NCBI GenBank assembly: GCA_014706385.1
Contig: JACGZH010000003.1
Coordinates: 1,505,501 to 1,569,500 of the forward strand
Direction: 5' to 3'
Length of the DNA stretch: 64,000 bases
Origin: Phaffia rhodozyma
Lineage: Eukaryota; Basidiomycota; Tremellomycetes; Cystofilobasidiales; Mrakiaceae
The position numbers were made by a program, and so were the translations under genes. The notes under the pieces are model-generated. The model searched no databases. It was not told where the DNA came from and saw only the letters and a program-made list of their open reading frames with translations. Positions 23,701 to 36,979 of this stretch are shown here, one piece after another (the stretch's first letter is position 1; each line of letters begins with the position of its first letter).

Positions 23701-26239
23701 CAGCGGTCCGGGAAAGCAGGGTGGAAGAGCCCGACAAGTTCATCATTGATGAACTTCAGCGAGCCGAACCAGGATGCTAACGATCACCAAGCAGCCTCTA
23801 CCATGGCCTCTCCTCTTGGAAAAGATTCCAAGAAGCACAACAAACGGTTTTCTGGTTTCGACTTCTACAAAAAAAAATTGTTCTCCTCTTCTCCTAAGAA
23901 AGAAAAAATGAGTCATCAAGGGGCACTAAATGATTCAAATTATACTAACGGGACCGCAGGACTTGGAGCGCCGATGGCCGAATTGCAGAAGGAGCCTTTG
24001 GACCCGACGCGAGGGTTCCACCCTTTGATCTCGATATATTTTCTCGTTCGAGAAAAAATGGAACGAGAAAGGGTGTATGGGCCAGGCCACTTTGCATCGT
24101 CGGAGATCTCGGTTATCCCTAACGCTGTCGATACTCCAACCCAACTGCCTCTCACCCCCATCGCCCCGTCCGCTTCTCTTCATGCTCGAGCTCCTTCTAG
24201 TGTTGGTCCAGATTATACTATGGCTCTTCCTCGACTACCAGCACCTGCATCCGCTCTCTCCTCACCTAACAGTCGAGTTCCTCCCATTCAATCCCAAGAC
24301 TTCGCCTCCCGATCAGGGGCGACCCCACGGCCGCGAGCCACAGATGAGCCAGGCTTGGGTGATCCAGCTTCTGTCATGGCTCATCCCAGTGCCGACGATG
24401 CAACAACCAAGCTTGCCGGCACTCAGACGACTCTTCCCCGAGCGCCCGGTCCTGCTACCCACCGGAGAAGTCAATCTCTCTCCTACTCAGCGCCAACACC
24501 TCCTGCCAGACCGCTCTCCGAGTCATTTATCCCTCAGCAAACCGGTCATTCGCACCGGCAGAGGTCTGCGTTCGAAACTCGGCCGTCTACTCAAGGAGAG
24601 CCGTCGATGGCGTTGCCTGCGACAGCCGAGGACGAGGAAATATCGTCTGGATCTCCTCCGACACTTCCTCATCACCAGATCCAGTCCGGCCGGACGACTC
24701 CTCCGCCAGTCGCCGATCAGCATTCAGGTGGGTTCGGTTCCCCTGGTGGGCTAGCTCGTCGATTTGGATCGATGCTCTCCCGGTCGCCTGATGATGCAAC
24801 AAAGTCAGCCCACAAGCGTCAAAACTTGAATCTACCCAGGTCATTCTCGAGACAGAATTCTCAGCCGATGGCCGAGATCGAACCAAATGTTTTGACTGAG
24901 ATGACAGAGGCTCAAGATGGCTCCTCCTTTTCGGCATCCCAATCAGCCCCATTACCTAGCAACTACAGACGGGCTTCGACTGTCCTGGAATATGCTGGCC
25001 TTGGAATAGGAGCCGGAGGAAACCCGAAGCCCTCAGATCGGCGAACGTCGATGGGAGCGTCTGTCGTTAGATCGTCAACGATGACGGCTGGGTCGAGGCG
25101 GGCATCAGCACATGTCAAATCTAACGGCAATGATTGGAGCTCGCCCGGAGAATTTGGCAATGAAGAGAATGGCGAGGAGAAAAAGGCAACAGAAAAGGCG
25201 GCCGGGCTTGCGGCGGAACAGGGGAATCTGCAGGCAGAGCCTGATTTTAAGCCGATTTATATGAAGGGACTATTCAGGTAAGTCGATGTTTGCTTGAACT
25301 TCTTTCGCGAACGTTGTCGAAAGACTGACGAAGCAATCAATCAATTTTTCTCTTCATCTCGTGTGTGTATCTTGTCAAGTGTGGCTACGACATCAACAAA
25401 GTCGGCTACCGCTCTCTCGACTGATATTCGTAAAGTTCTGGATCGATTTGGAATTCGGCACCGGCAAATTAAGGGTGGGTTTGAATGTGTGTATAGCCCA
25501 TCGATCGACCTTTCTTCTATGAACGCGAATGGCGGCCAGCAGCCGTCGAAACAGACACCGATGTTCTCACCGATCACCGATTCATCGGGCGGAGGGTCGT
25601 TGAAAAAGCGAGGGAGTATCAAGCAGAAATCATCCAAGCTTTCCCTCGTCATGAATGGTGGTCGGCCCGTCAAAGAAAGGGAGAAGGAGTCATCGGCTGA
25701 GCCTTCAGTGATCTACGGAGGTGATGACGGGAACGGCACGTCTTCGCTTCCACCGTCTTCGTCTCAGGGATCCCCTCAGCAGGAAATTCACCAGCCGCTT
25801 GGTGTGGGAGGAGAGAACGCTCCGTCGACGCCTGGACCACAACAAGGAATCTTCTCTCCACCCGCATCTCCGGTAGCGACGCCTGGAGTGCTCGCGCGGA
25901 GGTTGCAGACGCCTGGTGTGCCGGATGCAGGGAAAAGTCCGGGAGGGGAAGGAGGGGGAGAGTTATGGATGTTAGGCGACGGAGATGACTCGAATCTGAG
26001 CGAGCTGCTCGTCCGGTTCGAGATTATGGTTATCAAGGTTCGTTTCTTCTCTTGTGCCTGTCCCGCCCTTACCGCTCGCTTTGCTTATATTGTCTCGTTG
26101 TGTTTGGTCTGCCCTTTTATTTCATTTTAAATAGGTTCCATGGCTTCCGCTTCATGGAGTTCAGTTCCGACGAGTCGGTGGAAATACGTGGCAGTACCAC
26201 ATCCTGGCTAAGCGAATATTGACTGAACTCAAGCTCTGA
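20710..26239 (+). CDS. KIN1: Kin1/MARK-type serine/threonine kinase with KA1 domain
   Basis: Fungal Kin1 kinases control cell polarity, exocytosis and septation at the cortex. Six exons (20710-20768, 21449-22905, 23015-23317, 23411-25277, 25380-26037, 26135-26239) encode 1482 residues. The order is a Ser/Pro-rich N-terminus, then the kinase domain from [21 protein letters not shown] (about 340). It contains the beta-3 Lys near 371 in VAIKII, a Kin1-type insertion of about 45 residues before the C-helix, HRDLK (Asp506), DFGLSN, an APE motif and a conserved C-lobe. A long disordered Ser/Pro region follows. The C-terminal KA1 domain ([20 protein letters not shown], later [27 protein letters not shown]) is split by a low-complexity insertion. 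The first intron is about 680 nt, long for this window, but phases agree and the short first exon gives a good start. Identification is secure. Confidence 0.93.
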
Positions 26240-26601
26240 TCGCCTCGTTTTCTCATAACTGCCTGAATAATCTCGACCTTGGCATGTTTCCCCCTGCCCT
26301 CTGAGTTCGCGAACGCGTTTCTTTCACGGTTCCCGATGTAGCATATGTACCTGTCCGCTTTACATAATTATTCCAAAAACCTCGTTCTTTCTCTCGGTCT
26401 TTGTTAGATCGATTCAGCCTGCTAACGGGCTGACGAGGCTCGTAGATACCATCAGTGTCTATACGTTGTCTTTATTCCCAACTATCTCCGGTCGGTTAAT
26501 TATAGAAAGCCTATCTCTGTATATGTGTGTGTGTTTGTTTGTGAAAGTGATACCTGCCTTGCGGGAAGAGCGCATTCTATATCCTAATTCCTATGTGTCT
26601 C

Positions 26602-26770
<169 letters not shown>

Positions 26771-26875
26771 CGTTGTCTGGAAGTGATTGTTTCGGAAAGA
26801 CGTGACCGACTAAGAAGACTGGAAAACAAAGAGAACGTTGAACGTTATCTATCGAAATCGTTATCTATCTTCTTT

Positions 26876-26935
26876 CTTTTTATTTTATTTTATTTTATTT
26901 CCCTTTTTTTTTCCCTTTTTTTTTCCTCTCTTGCG
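26876..26935. repeat. Simple T-rich repeat (TTTTA units and poly-T)
   Basis: Four consecutive TTTTA-like units followed by two runs of eight to nine T separated by CCC. It lies in the upstream region of the transporter gene and may influence nucleosome occupancy, but that is inference. Confidence 0.85.
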
Positions 26936-27213
26936 CTATTCCGTCATTTTTTTCGGCCGCTTTATCTCGAGCCGACCGAACGGACGGCAATCTCCATCTC
27001 TTTCTTTCGTCTTGTCGTCTTTCTTCCTTCAGTGGTCTTTAAACTCAGTCTTGGTTCTTCTTTCGAGAAGGGAATCAAAGGAATCTAGGTCTTTTATCTT
27101 GTCAAGTCAGGACAAGCACACCAGACCGTGTCTTTCTCACGCACTCATACACTCTTGCTCTCACGCCTTCTCCGGGTCTTACTCTCTTCTTATCAGTCCA
27201 TCCAACACGAACA

Positions 27214-30200
27214 ATGTCCAAGACGGGTCGGACCTTTTCTTCCGCGTCGAGCGAACGGCCTCACTTTCAACATCCTGCCCTGCAGGCTCTTCAAGACGAA
27301 GGTGCAGATGACGAAGGAGCTAGTCAGTACAGTCTCTTTAGCTCTACTAGCGGCGATCTAGTATCCCACAACGGATCGCATCTGGGAAGGCAACGGGAGT
27401 CTGGTAGCGGAACACCCTCTGAAGTTCCTGCCTCTGGAGCGAGACGGTTAGTTTCCCAGTTCATCTTCTGATCCTTCTCTCTCGTTCTCGTTCTCTCTCT
27501 GTCTTCTTCTCTCGCCCGTCCGCTTCTTCTGCTCTTGAGGGAAAGAGTCGTAAGAAAAAGAAGAGCGAAAGACCAAGACACCGGATACGGTCTCCAACCT
27601 CTCATCTAATACGAGTTCCGTCACGCGATCCTAATGGTCTTCTTGCGCTCAATCGCGTACCTCTCTACAACCAACGTATCCTCACTGACTCGTCTTCCGT
27701 CAAGACAACAACCTCGATCGACGGTCTCACTGTCTTCACGTTTCATGATCATGTTGGAACTCGTGTAGTTTGCTAACACATCTCTTCCTCCATCTTGCCT
27801 TTCTGATCATGTAAATCTTTCGACCATCGTCTATAGGTTCTCTACTACCCATTCGACCCACCCACCCGTCCTTGCTCCAGCGTCCTATAGCGCTACCCAA
27901 TCCTCCATCCGAAATTCTACCGCTCGTCTCGCCGACTTTGCGGCCAGACCCCTCCATTCGACCTCTGCTTCTGATTACCGAATCGACTCGACCCCTTCCT
28001 CTCCTGCGAACCACTCGATGTTTGCCTCCACCAGACACTACAGTGATACTCAAGCTACAGGAGTTGACCGATCTTCGGATGTCAATAAGGATTTGGCGCA
28101 ATTGGGATTATCTCAGAAACATCAGCCGGGAACCAGTCCTGGAGGAACCGGTCCTTCCGGACTGGCGTTGATGCTTCAGTCCAACTCACCTCCCGCTTCC
28201 GGTTTGGATGATACAACCAGCCCGGGCATGGCCATTCAGATCGACCCGCCTCGTGAAGAGGATGAGGCGGACGAACGGGAAGACGACTGGAGCCCGAGTA
28301 CTTCCGTGACGCCCAAAGCGAGCAAGATGACGGTTCTACCAGAGCCTAAGTCAAGCTCCTATAGAAAAGGATCCGCCCTGTCCGCACTTGTCGAGCGAGA
28401 CCAAGAAACGTCCCGAGGTAGTCGACTGGCTCCTTCTGACATTGTCGAGGAGGATTCTGATATTAGTAACACAACCGAAGCTTCATCATCAGGTAAAAAG
28501 CTATCAACCAGCTCTGTCGCAGCCGGCAATCAGGGCGGGAACGAAAGGACTCATTTGTTGGCCCGTCATGACGAACATGCGCAGGATTCCTCCAACGGGT
28601 TGACCGAAACAGATCCTGAGAGCTTTGGAAAAAACAGAGAGTCCGGGTTGGTAGGCTGGTGGAGAGAAATGTCGACCGGCTGGGAGAAACCCACTGGAAA
28701 GACACTTGTTGAAAACTGTGTGGTCGCGCCCACCAAGGCGTTACCGGCCGTGATGCTTGGATTGCTTTTGTGAGCATCTCAAAGCACCTTCTATCTTCCA
28801 CGTAATCTTGAGAGAAACGGGCTAATTGGATACATCCTCCGGAACATCTGAATTTTAGAAATTTACTCGATGGAGTGTCTTATGATGAGTCTTCATTTTC
28901 ATCTCACATCTTGAGTTTTGATCTGACTAGACTGAGCTAACACTACCGTTTGTCTACCCGTTTCTCCTTTCTTACTATCGATCTCCTCCTTCCCGTCTTT
29001 CGAGCATTACGAATGATCATGTTCCCCTCGAACGCAATCTTCCCCGACTTTGGAGTTGTCGGAGTTTCCATGTTCTTTATGAGTTGCATCGTATCCCAAT
29101 TGACTTTCACTCTTGGAGGATCTATCTTCAAGTACGTGAATTCTGCCTTTAAAAACATTTGTAGGTGCTTCGAAGAAAACATGGTTGTAACAGCCATTTA
29201 TTTTTCACTTGGGCGCATTTCAGAGCTGGAAATGGGAGTATGATGATTGAGGCCGTCCCCTTCTTTCATATCCTTGTCAACACTATCACTGCTGAGGTTG
29301 GAGAAGAAAACGTTTGTACTCTTCTTGCGTCAGCTAGTTCGTCTTGTCACGTCTGAAAATATCTGATCAACCTTATGTTTTTTTCTATGTCCGATCACAG
29401 CCTCATGTCATCATCGCCACAACCATGGCGGCGTTTGCATTCTCATCCTTCTTGACGGGTGAGTTTCACGGTTTTCTTGGCTCTGTTTTCTCGCCGAGAC
29501 TGATACTGCATATGGGCTATGCACAGGTGCTGTGTTCTTTGGTCTTGGAAAGTTTAAGCTTGGTGCTTTAGTAGGGTTCTTCCCTAGAAGTATCCTTATC
29601 GGCGCTATCGGCGGTGTGGGAGTTTTCCTGATTGAGACTGGGTATGCTTCCGTTCAATCATCCTACCCAAAAGCTTAATTTCTGATGTTAGATGATTCCA
29701 ATTTCATCGATATCCAGACTCGAGGTGGCAGCTGGGATTGAGGGTGAAGGTATTGACTTTACTCACAACACCTACGTGCAGCTTTTCGGATCGGCCCACA
29801 ATGTTCTTCTCTGGGCAATCCCTCTATTCCTTGCCCTCTTCCTTCGGTTGATCTCCCTCCGATACACGCACGAGCTTGTCTTCCCAGCATACTTTCTGGT
29901 TGTGCCCATCATATTCTACATTGTCATCGCTATCATCGGAGTTGACTTCGAGACTCTCAGGAAAAACAGATGGGTGTTCGAAGTTGGACAGGTCAAGGAG
30001 CCTTGGTATACTTTTTACTGTGCGTTTGGTCTCTTTCAGGATTTCTCAGGGTGTGGAGGATCCTGACGTTCTGCTCAATGGACCCTCTCTCTATGACCAA
30101 AGCCTACTACGATTTCAGACAGGTTCATTGGGGAGCCTTCTGGAAGTCCATGTCTACCCAGTTTGCACTTGTTTTCTTCGGTTTGTTCCATATAATCTTT

Positions 30201-33105
30201 GCCGTAGCTTTCAACCGTTTGGCTCTGACTCTTCGGTCATCTTGTCTCCATTCGTGGTGGATCATGATAAACTTCAGGAATTTTGCACGTTCCTCTAAAC
30301 GTTCCTGCCCTGGGAGTGTCTCTTTGTGAAGACAACGTCAAGCTTGACAGGGAGCTCATCGCTCATGGATACTCTAATATCCTGTCCGGCTGTGTTGGTT
30401 CTGTTCCCAACTATCTTTGTGAGTCGCTTTGCTCTTCTCATGGGTGTAGAACACGCCAACATGATCAAACAAGCTTTACTCATTATTTGCTTCCATAACG
30501 ATCTTTTAAGGCTACGTCAACACTGTGCTCTTCTACCGAGTTGGAGGCGGCACTAGATTGGCAGCACTCATGTTGGCTGCTGCTACCGCCGGAATCATGG
30601 TTGCAGGTAAGTCTTCGTTTTTGTCTCTGCGTTGGACCAGACCTGTTGAATCTGATTTCAAAACGAAAATCTGTATGGTTTTCTTTCTTCTGTTCTTCAT
30701 AGGTCCTTCTGTCATTGGCTTCCTTCGTATGCTCATCTTCCTCTATTCCATGAATCTCATGCACATGTCTTAATGACTGACGTTGAATCTATATCATGTC
30801 TGTCTAATTAAGCTATCATGGTTGTTGCTGCTCTTATTTTTGTGCTGGGACTTGATCTTGCCAAAGAGGTGAGTCTTTCGCGCTTTCATAAGCTTCTTTT
30901 ACGTGATATATAATAGTTTGTTCCTTGCTCTCCGTATTCATAGGCCGTCTGGGACACCCGACACAAAGTCAACAGGTGGGAGTATGTCACCATTGTCGCC
31001 ATCACTATCGGAATGACTATCTGGGACTTGTAAGTTTTCTTTCCATCCATAATGAAGTTAGCTTCAGCACCGCCCGATGAATCGATAACTCATTCTGAAC
31101 ACAACGACAAAACTATAATCATAAATGCAGTGTGATCGGGCTGTTTATCGGAATTGTCATGGCATGCATCTTCTTCGTCATTCAGAATTCAAAGCGACGG
31201 GCTATCCGAGCAGGTAAGCATTATTTTGACATCTAAGAACTTTTATTATAGAATGCTCATCGTAAGCCATTGCGTTACAGCTTTCAATGGATCTGTTGCT
31301 CGTTCGACTGTTCGTCGACCCGCTAGTCAGTCAGCATTCATTAAAGATGTTGGTCGCCAAACTCAGGTGGTCAAGCTTCAAGGGTTCCTTTTCTTCGGAA
31401 CCATCTCAGCCGTAGAAGGAGAGATCAGAAATGTCAGTTTTCTTCCCGTTGATTATCGAATACCAGTGTGCCTAACTCTCTTGTTTGTCTGCGTTGTACC
31501 AGATGTTGGATATCGCTGTCTGGCAACATAATCCAATCAGATTCTTGATCGTTGACCTTTGGTTGGTATACGGTCTTGACCTTTCTTCGGCCGAGGCTTT
31601 TGTTCGAATCCAACGACTTCTCGAAGCGAAGGGCGTAGTCCTTGTGTACGTTCGGCTTCGCTCCTACTACGCGTTTGGCCAATTTTGTTTTCGAGACCGA
31701 ACTAACAGTACATTGGTGTTTGTTTTGGTCTACTTTATTCATCACAAAATCATAGATTCTGTGGATGCCATCCGGAAGGTGTTGTTGGAAAAGCACTACA
31801 GGCTGTCGAGCTCTGGAGTGACCAAGGCAATAACTCGGTTCAAGTAGTAGACACATTGAACGATGCATTGGAGTGGACTGAGAACAACTATTTGTAGGTA
31901 TCACTTTCTTCCATCTGGATCGGACAGCACACAACCTGACTTGAACTAAATCAAACTCTATCGTGTTTATCTAAAGGTCGGCCTTCTACGGGGCACCGAA
32001 TCGGAAGCTAGAGCAACAGCCTGCTGCTCGAGGTGAGTATCATCGGGACACTATCGTGAACCCGACTCTGATTACTAAAAACTCGATCTATTGTGATTAT
32101 ACATAGAATTCAACATCGCTTCTTCCCAAGTTCCGTTCTCATTAGGCGAGTCGCACGAGAACAGCCCAAGACGCAAGCATCTTGTTCAGGCCGGTGATTT
32201 GACATTCAAATCCTGTACGCATCTTTCTTACCAATACCTTGGTCATCCTTTCAAAACAAGCTTACTGACCTTCCGACAAATACGATCGTAGCCGACATCC
32301 ATCTTCGACATGAACCTTCCTCGAATGGATCCCTGTCGCCCAATCCCACTCTTTCTTTAGCCCCGCCGCTTCCAACACTTCTTAAGACGTTCCGAACGTA
32401 CACGGATCTGAAGGAAGATTTCTGGTTTCAGCTTGTGCCTTACTTGGAAAGTGTTCACGCGAAACAAGGCCAGATTCTGTGGAGCCAAGGTGATGAGCCG
32501 GATGGTATGTACTTAATCGAAAGCGGTATGCTCAGGGCTGTCTATGAAGTAAGTCCCTATATCCAGTTCTGTCATCTAATTCGATGACCGATCGGCAACG
32601 CTTGATGTACTCATCGTGGTGTTGACTTCTTTTACAGTACGCTGAACACACTAGACTCGTTCGTGCTTCGCCCTCCTATTTTATGATACCCTTCCCGACA
32701 ACACAAATTGATGAAGCAATTCGTTTTTGTATCTAATCCTATCTACAACAGGTCCAAGAAACTATGGTGTCAGGTGTGGTTGCTGGCGAGCTATCAACTC
32801 TCGCGGGAACACCTCGAAACGCGACTGTTACGGTTGAGGTGCCCTCGGTTCTATGGAAATTGGACAATACGAAGCTGGAGAAGTTGCAGAAGAATCATCC
32901 CAAGGTCGCTGCAGAGTTTATCCGAATCCTTCTCAAGAGTATGTAAAAGCCGGGTTCAGATTTTGAGCGCCAATCTCCGAAATGTCGAAAGAACACAATG
33001 CTGACATATATATTTACATTTCTTATCTTTTGACTGCGTTTGCCAACAGTCACTTCGCAGGAGCACGATGTGCTGTCTGCTCATCTCATGACGACTCTCT
33101 CGTAG
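27214..33105 (+). CDS. SulP transporter with STAS and cNMP domains (Vsb1-like)
   Basis: This protein has a SulP membrane domain, a STAS domain and a C-terminal cyclic-nucleotide-binding fold, the architecture of yeast Vsb1 (YGR125W), linked to vacuolar basic amino acid uptake rather than sulfate. Exons are 27214-27446, 27837-28769, 28859-28884, 29011-29131, 29224-29311, 29401-29458, 29527-29641, 29718-30019, 30103-30180, 30278-30418, 30511-30606, 30703-30726, 30813-30868, 30944-31029, 31131-31213, 31281-31432, 31503-31645, 31756-31893, 31977-32032, 32107-32214, 32292-32548, 32638-32658, 32752-32938 and 33050-33105 (1185 residues). A disordered N-terminus precedes [13 protein letters not shown] and about ten or more membrane segments. 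STAS (about 840-975) has [11 protein letters not shown] and FLIVDLW. The cNMP fold (about 1035-1170) has [17 protein letters not shown] and [15 protein letters not shown]. One intron (28885-29010) is AT-AC. The 390-nt first intron contains open sequence and could hide another exon. Confidence 0.88.
28885..29010 (+). other. AT-AC intron in the SulP transporter gene
   Basis: The intron begins ATGAGT after TATG and ends TTAC before GAATG. It restores the conserved [17 protein letters not shown] segment with correct phase. No GT-AG pair in the 150-bp neighbourhood does so. The donor resembles GTGAGT with the first base changed, and the acceptor resembles TTAG with the last base changed. This is the pattern of U2-type AT-AC introns rather than the U12 consensus (ATATCC). 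Confidence 0.75.
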
Positions 33106-33483
33106 TGCAAAACGAACTTTGAAATTTCCGTTGCTTTCTGATTGCTCTGTTCTTCTTACCTTGATAATCAGTCGACTATAACCGTCCCTAGTCTCTCTTT
33201 CATTCTTTTCTTCTCTCGCATTCAACTGTAAATCTTTTTTGGATTTGCAAAAGGCCAACTTTGTACCTTTTGTGTCATATGTTTATATGCATTCCTGATC
33301 AATGATTGTACTTCGTGGGTTTCATACGATCTTCCCTCCTCCAGATATCGTAGTGTACGATATTTGCGACTATCTTAACCAACTGATTTGTCACACTGTC
33401 ATCTCAACATCGAGATATCTCCCCTATGTATCAGAAAGCCACCTTCACAACCAAATTCAACTTAGATAAGTTCACTGTTCTGA
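33106..33483. other. Intergenic region between convergent genes
   Basis: About 380 bp between the stop codons of the transporter gene and GLN4; T-rich, compatible with two 3' UTRs. No gene is visible. Confidence 0.5.
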
Positions 33484-36400
33484 TTACACGCTCTTCTTTC
33501 CGGTATCCTCCTTCAACGACACGATCCTGTTGAGCACCAGCTTGTCGCCCTCCCTCTTTCCCGGAACAACATCTTCGCCTTCGTTCAAGCAGCCCAGCTT
33601 GGATTCCTTGTTGTCCACGGTGAAATAGGCGACCCGAAGGCCTTGGAATCTGATATCTTCCAAACCAACAAGCTGATCGACCGTAGCCACCGGGGTGTCA
33701 TCGTCTTTCTTCTTCTCGACCGTCGAGTCCTTCTTAACTTCTCGGAGTGCCTTGGCCGTTCGTGCCTTGGCCTCTTCCAAAGCGGTAGCCATGGATCTTT
33801 TAGCAAGCGCGTAGAAAGCGGGTTCGATCATAGCTCCATGCACTCGGACGAGCGAGTTTGGGTTCAGATCCGCTAGATAGTCGTCCAGCGCAGCCGGATC
33901 GTCAGAATGGAAGAGCGGGTTGAAGATTCGGGTCTCGTCAACGATCACCGGAGAGTTAGAGATGGGATCCTCAGCCACCCATTCTGATAATCGTCAGATT
34001 TTAACATAATTCAAGACATGAGGCAGCAGTTAGTGAAGCAACTCTTGAAGAGCTCTTACGTCAAGCGCGTATATAGGATACACTCACGGATGTATGCTTT
34101 GGGTTTTTTGACTCCCTCAGTTTCCAGTCTGACAACCACTTCGATGACCTCTCCAGCTTCGTTCTTCTTGACCTCAGTACACGTGATCGGATGGGGTGCA
34201 GAGAATAGTCCAACGGTCTTTCCAGGAGCCAATCTGAAGTAGTCCTTTGAGTCTTCAAGCCTGAAATCGTCTCGGTCGATGTAAATATGCTTGGTGAAAA
34301 CGATCGGGTAGGATCCCATCTCGGGAACTTTGGGATGAAGCGGCTTAGAAGCCTCCACTCGGTAGTCATCAGCAACATTCTCGATCGTGACCTTCAACGG
34401 TCGAAGTACAAAGTTCAGCCGCGGGGCCGAACTTTCAAGGTAAGATCGGACAGAGCCCTCGAATTTAGCAAGTTGGATCGTTCCCGGGGCAGTCGATACA
34501 CCCAGAGACTGTACGAAGTTGACAATTGCACCAGGAGGGACACCTCGTCGTCGAAGCGCGATCAAGGTATAAATTCTTGGGTCGTCCCAACTACCAACAT
34601 GGCCATCATCTACGAGCTTCTTGATCTTTCGTTTCGACATTACCGTCCCCTGGATGTTGAGTCGGCCATATTCGGACTGTCGAGGCTTGTACACGGACAC
34701 AGCATCGCATAACCACTCATATGATTCTCGAGCAAGAATGAACTCTGTAGTGCACAACGAATGGCTACACAGGAGGAAGGAAATATCAGAGTCGGACTGC
34801 TTCGAATTGACAAGAAGTTGCGATACTGACGAGATATTTTCGAACGAATCGACCAGGCAGTGGGTAAAATCATAGGTTCTAAAACATCACGAGTTTTTGG
34901 ATGGATTCAGGCGATGTGTACAAATCTACCTACATACTTCGGTCAAATCTTTAAGAGGAGGAAACGACATACGGGTAGATGCACCACTCGTCTCCCGTCC
35001 TGTGATGACTGGCAGGCACAATTCGGTAGGCAACCATGTCCCACATATGCGGGTTTCCATTCTCGAGGTCCTGCTTCATTCGAAGAGTAGCCTCTCCCTT
35101 CTTGTAATCCCCTTTTCGCATCCTCTCGAACTCTATTATGGATTCTTCAACTGGGCGGCTTCGGTGCGAGCAAGCAATTCGAACCTGAGACTTTTCTCCC
35201 CCTCGATTCTTTAACTGTTCCTCGGCTAATTTATAGAGCAGACCGAAGAGACAATATATATACCATAATGGAATATCAGCGACGACTCTCTGAAGATATT
35301 GCACGGATATGATCAAGAGATCAGGATTGAACATACCGGAGCAATGGCACACATAGGCTCGATCCCTCTTGATGAGCTCGATTCCCAAATCGAACAACCT
35401 CTGGAAGTAGTCGCTACTGTAGGTGACCGCCCAAGGCTCAAACCCAAGCCATCGGACCATCTCTAGAATTGACTCAAAGTATTGACCCTCTTCGGCCTGA
35501 GGATTGGTATCATCGTACTGAACGACATCATTGAAAAATGGTCAAATGGAGCTCAAGGAAGTCTCGATGTCAGATGTAGGTGAACATACTCGAAGATAGG
35601 TGTGTCCTCCGTGATGAGCTGCGTATCCAAAGTTGATAGCGATGGCTTTAGAGTGACCTAATCATGAGGAAGGGCATTATGATGAGATACGATCTATAAA
35701 GGGACAATATTGTGACTACAGGAGTCGAAACGCGCACCGATATGAAGGAATCCGTTCCTACATTGATCAATGATGCAGAGGAAACATTCTCTCAGCACCT
35801 TATCTTTTACACATAGACGAAGGTGATGACACATAACGAGACTCACGGCTCAGGAGGGAATCGAGTGATCACGTTTCCGCCAGTGAACTTGAGATGTTCT
35901 TCCATTAGCTTTGGATCGATCTGCTTGTTTCCTCCCGGCTTATGCAACCGGGAAAGAAACCCCTCTGTGAACATACTCCGAGCAGCATCAGCAGCTGTAG
36001 CGTCTGAAGATACTGGCTTTTTGGCAGCTGAAGCAGCCTTGGGAGCTTTGGGTTCCTATGCATATAAGTAACCCCTCACGTCAGCCTGATTTGTCAGATC
36101 AAACATACTGAGAAAACTATTGACCTTGGCCTTCTTCTCCCGAGCAGCTTCTTTGGATCCAAAACGAGAGACGAATGACTGCTCAACTGCATTCTTGACG
36201 TCAAGCGCTCCAGCCCACCTGTGAAATAACAGTCGTACGGCCGTGTGATGGATAGGGCACAGTCAGTGTTGGTCTGATGCTCAAAAACACTGCAGTGATA
36301 CACTTGACGTACTTTAGATCAGTATTTTTGACAGCCACAAGAGCTTTGCTTAAATCGTCCCAACTAGATGGACTGAACACATCAAGGGCCTCGGATACAA

Positions 36401-36979
36401 GAGTTGGGATTTCTTCGGGCTTAAAGTTGATTCCTAGCTCATTATCGAAGAGGGAATTCCTAGTCAATTAGAGATAATTTATTCTTGTCACAGAGAGTTA
36501 CTGTACAAACCGACTCCACAGGCTTTGTCGAACTCATCATCGTTAATTTGAGTTGCAGTGCGTTCATCAAAGTATTTGATGGCAGCTGTTGGTAAGCGAA
36601 AGTAACGTGAGTCACGATGTCTCTATGTACCTTTAGACATACTGGAGGATGATCATGAGGTTGCTTTGGACAACTGACCAGACACTTGTTCAGATTTTCC
36701 TAACCTCCCGGATCCAACCATGCTGCTTAAAAGAACTCTCGTCTCTAAATCCAGCTTGATACCGCCCGTGATGAGTCCGGCAAGGAGTTTGCCCTTGGCC
36801 TCGTCCCAAGAGTATGCTCGAAGCTCGGACGAGCCGGCCAGGTCAGCAGCCGAAGGGCCTAGCTTGGGCGAGACGGTAAGCTCGGTCGCTCGAGCAGAAG
36901 GAAGACAAAAGACAGACGTAAGGGTTTCTAATGTTTGCTTTTGGACATCGTTGAGTGTGGGGGGAGTTTTTGGAGGCAT
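33484..36979 (-). CDS. GLN4: Glutaminyl-tRNA synthetase, cytosolic
   Basis: GlnRS charges tRNA-Gln with glutamine. Twelve exons (36679-36979, 36511-36585, 36313-36433, 36125-36218, 35847-36055, 35738-35757, 35590-35657, 35337-35517, 34973-35225, 34831-34878, 34088-34764, 33484-33983) encode 848 residues. A eukaryote-type N-terminal helical domain (about 1-200) and a Lys/Ala-rich linker precede the class I catalytic core. That core has HIGH at 272-275 (PPEPNGFLHIGHSKA), [19 protein letters not shown] and the KMSKS-equivalent VMSKR at about 498-502. The anticodon-binding beta-barrels follow ([42 protein letters not shown]). GlnRS rather than GluRS is indicated by the N-terminal domain, the linker and the C-terminal barrels. 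The start is the ATG of MPPKTPP; upstream in-frame sequence does not look coding. Identification is secure. Confidence 0.94.

Noticed and set aside
24077..24754. Long overlapping + frame within KIN1
   Set aside because: It lies entirely inside the KIN1 exon in another phase; the KIN1 frame is supported by the flanking kinase and KA1 domains.
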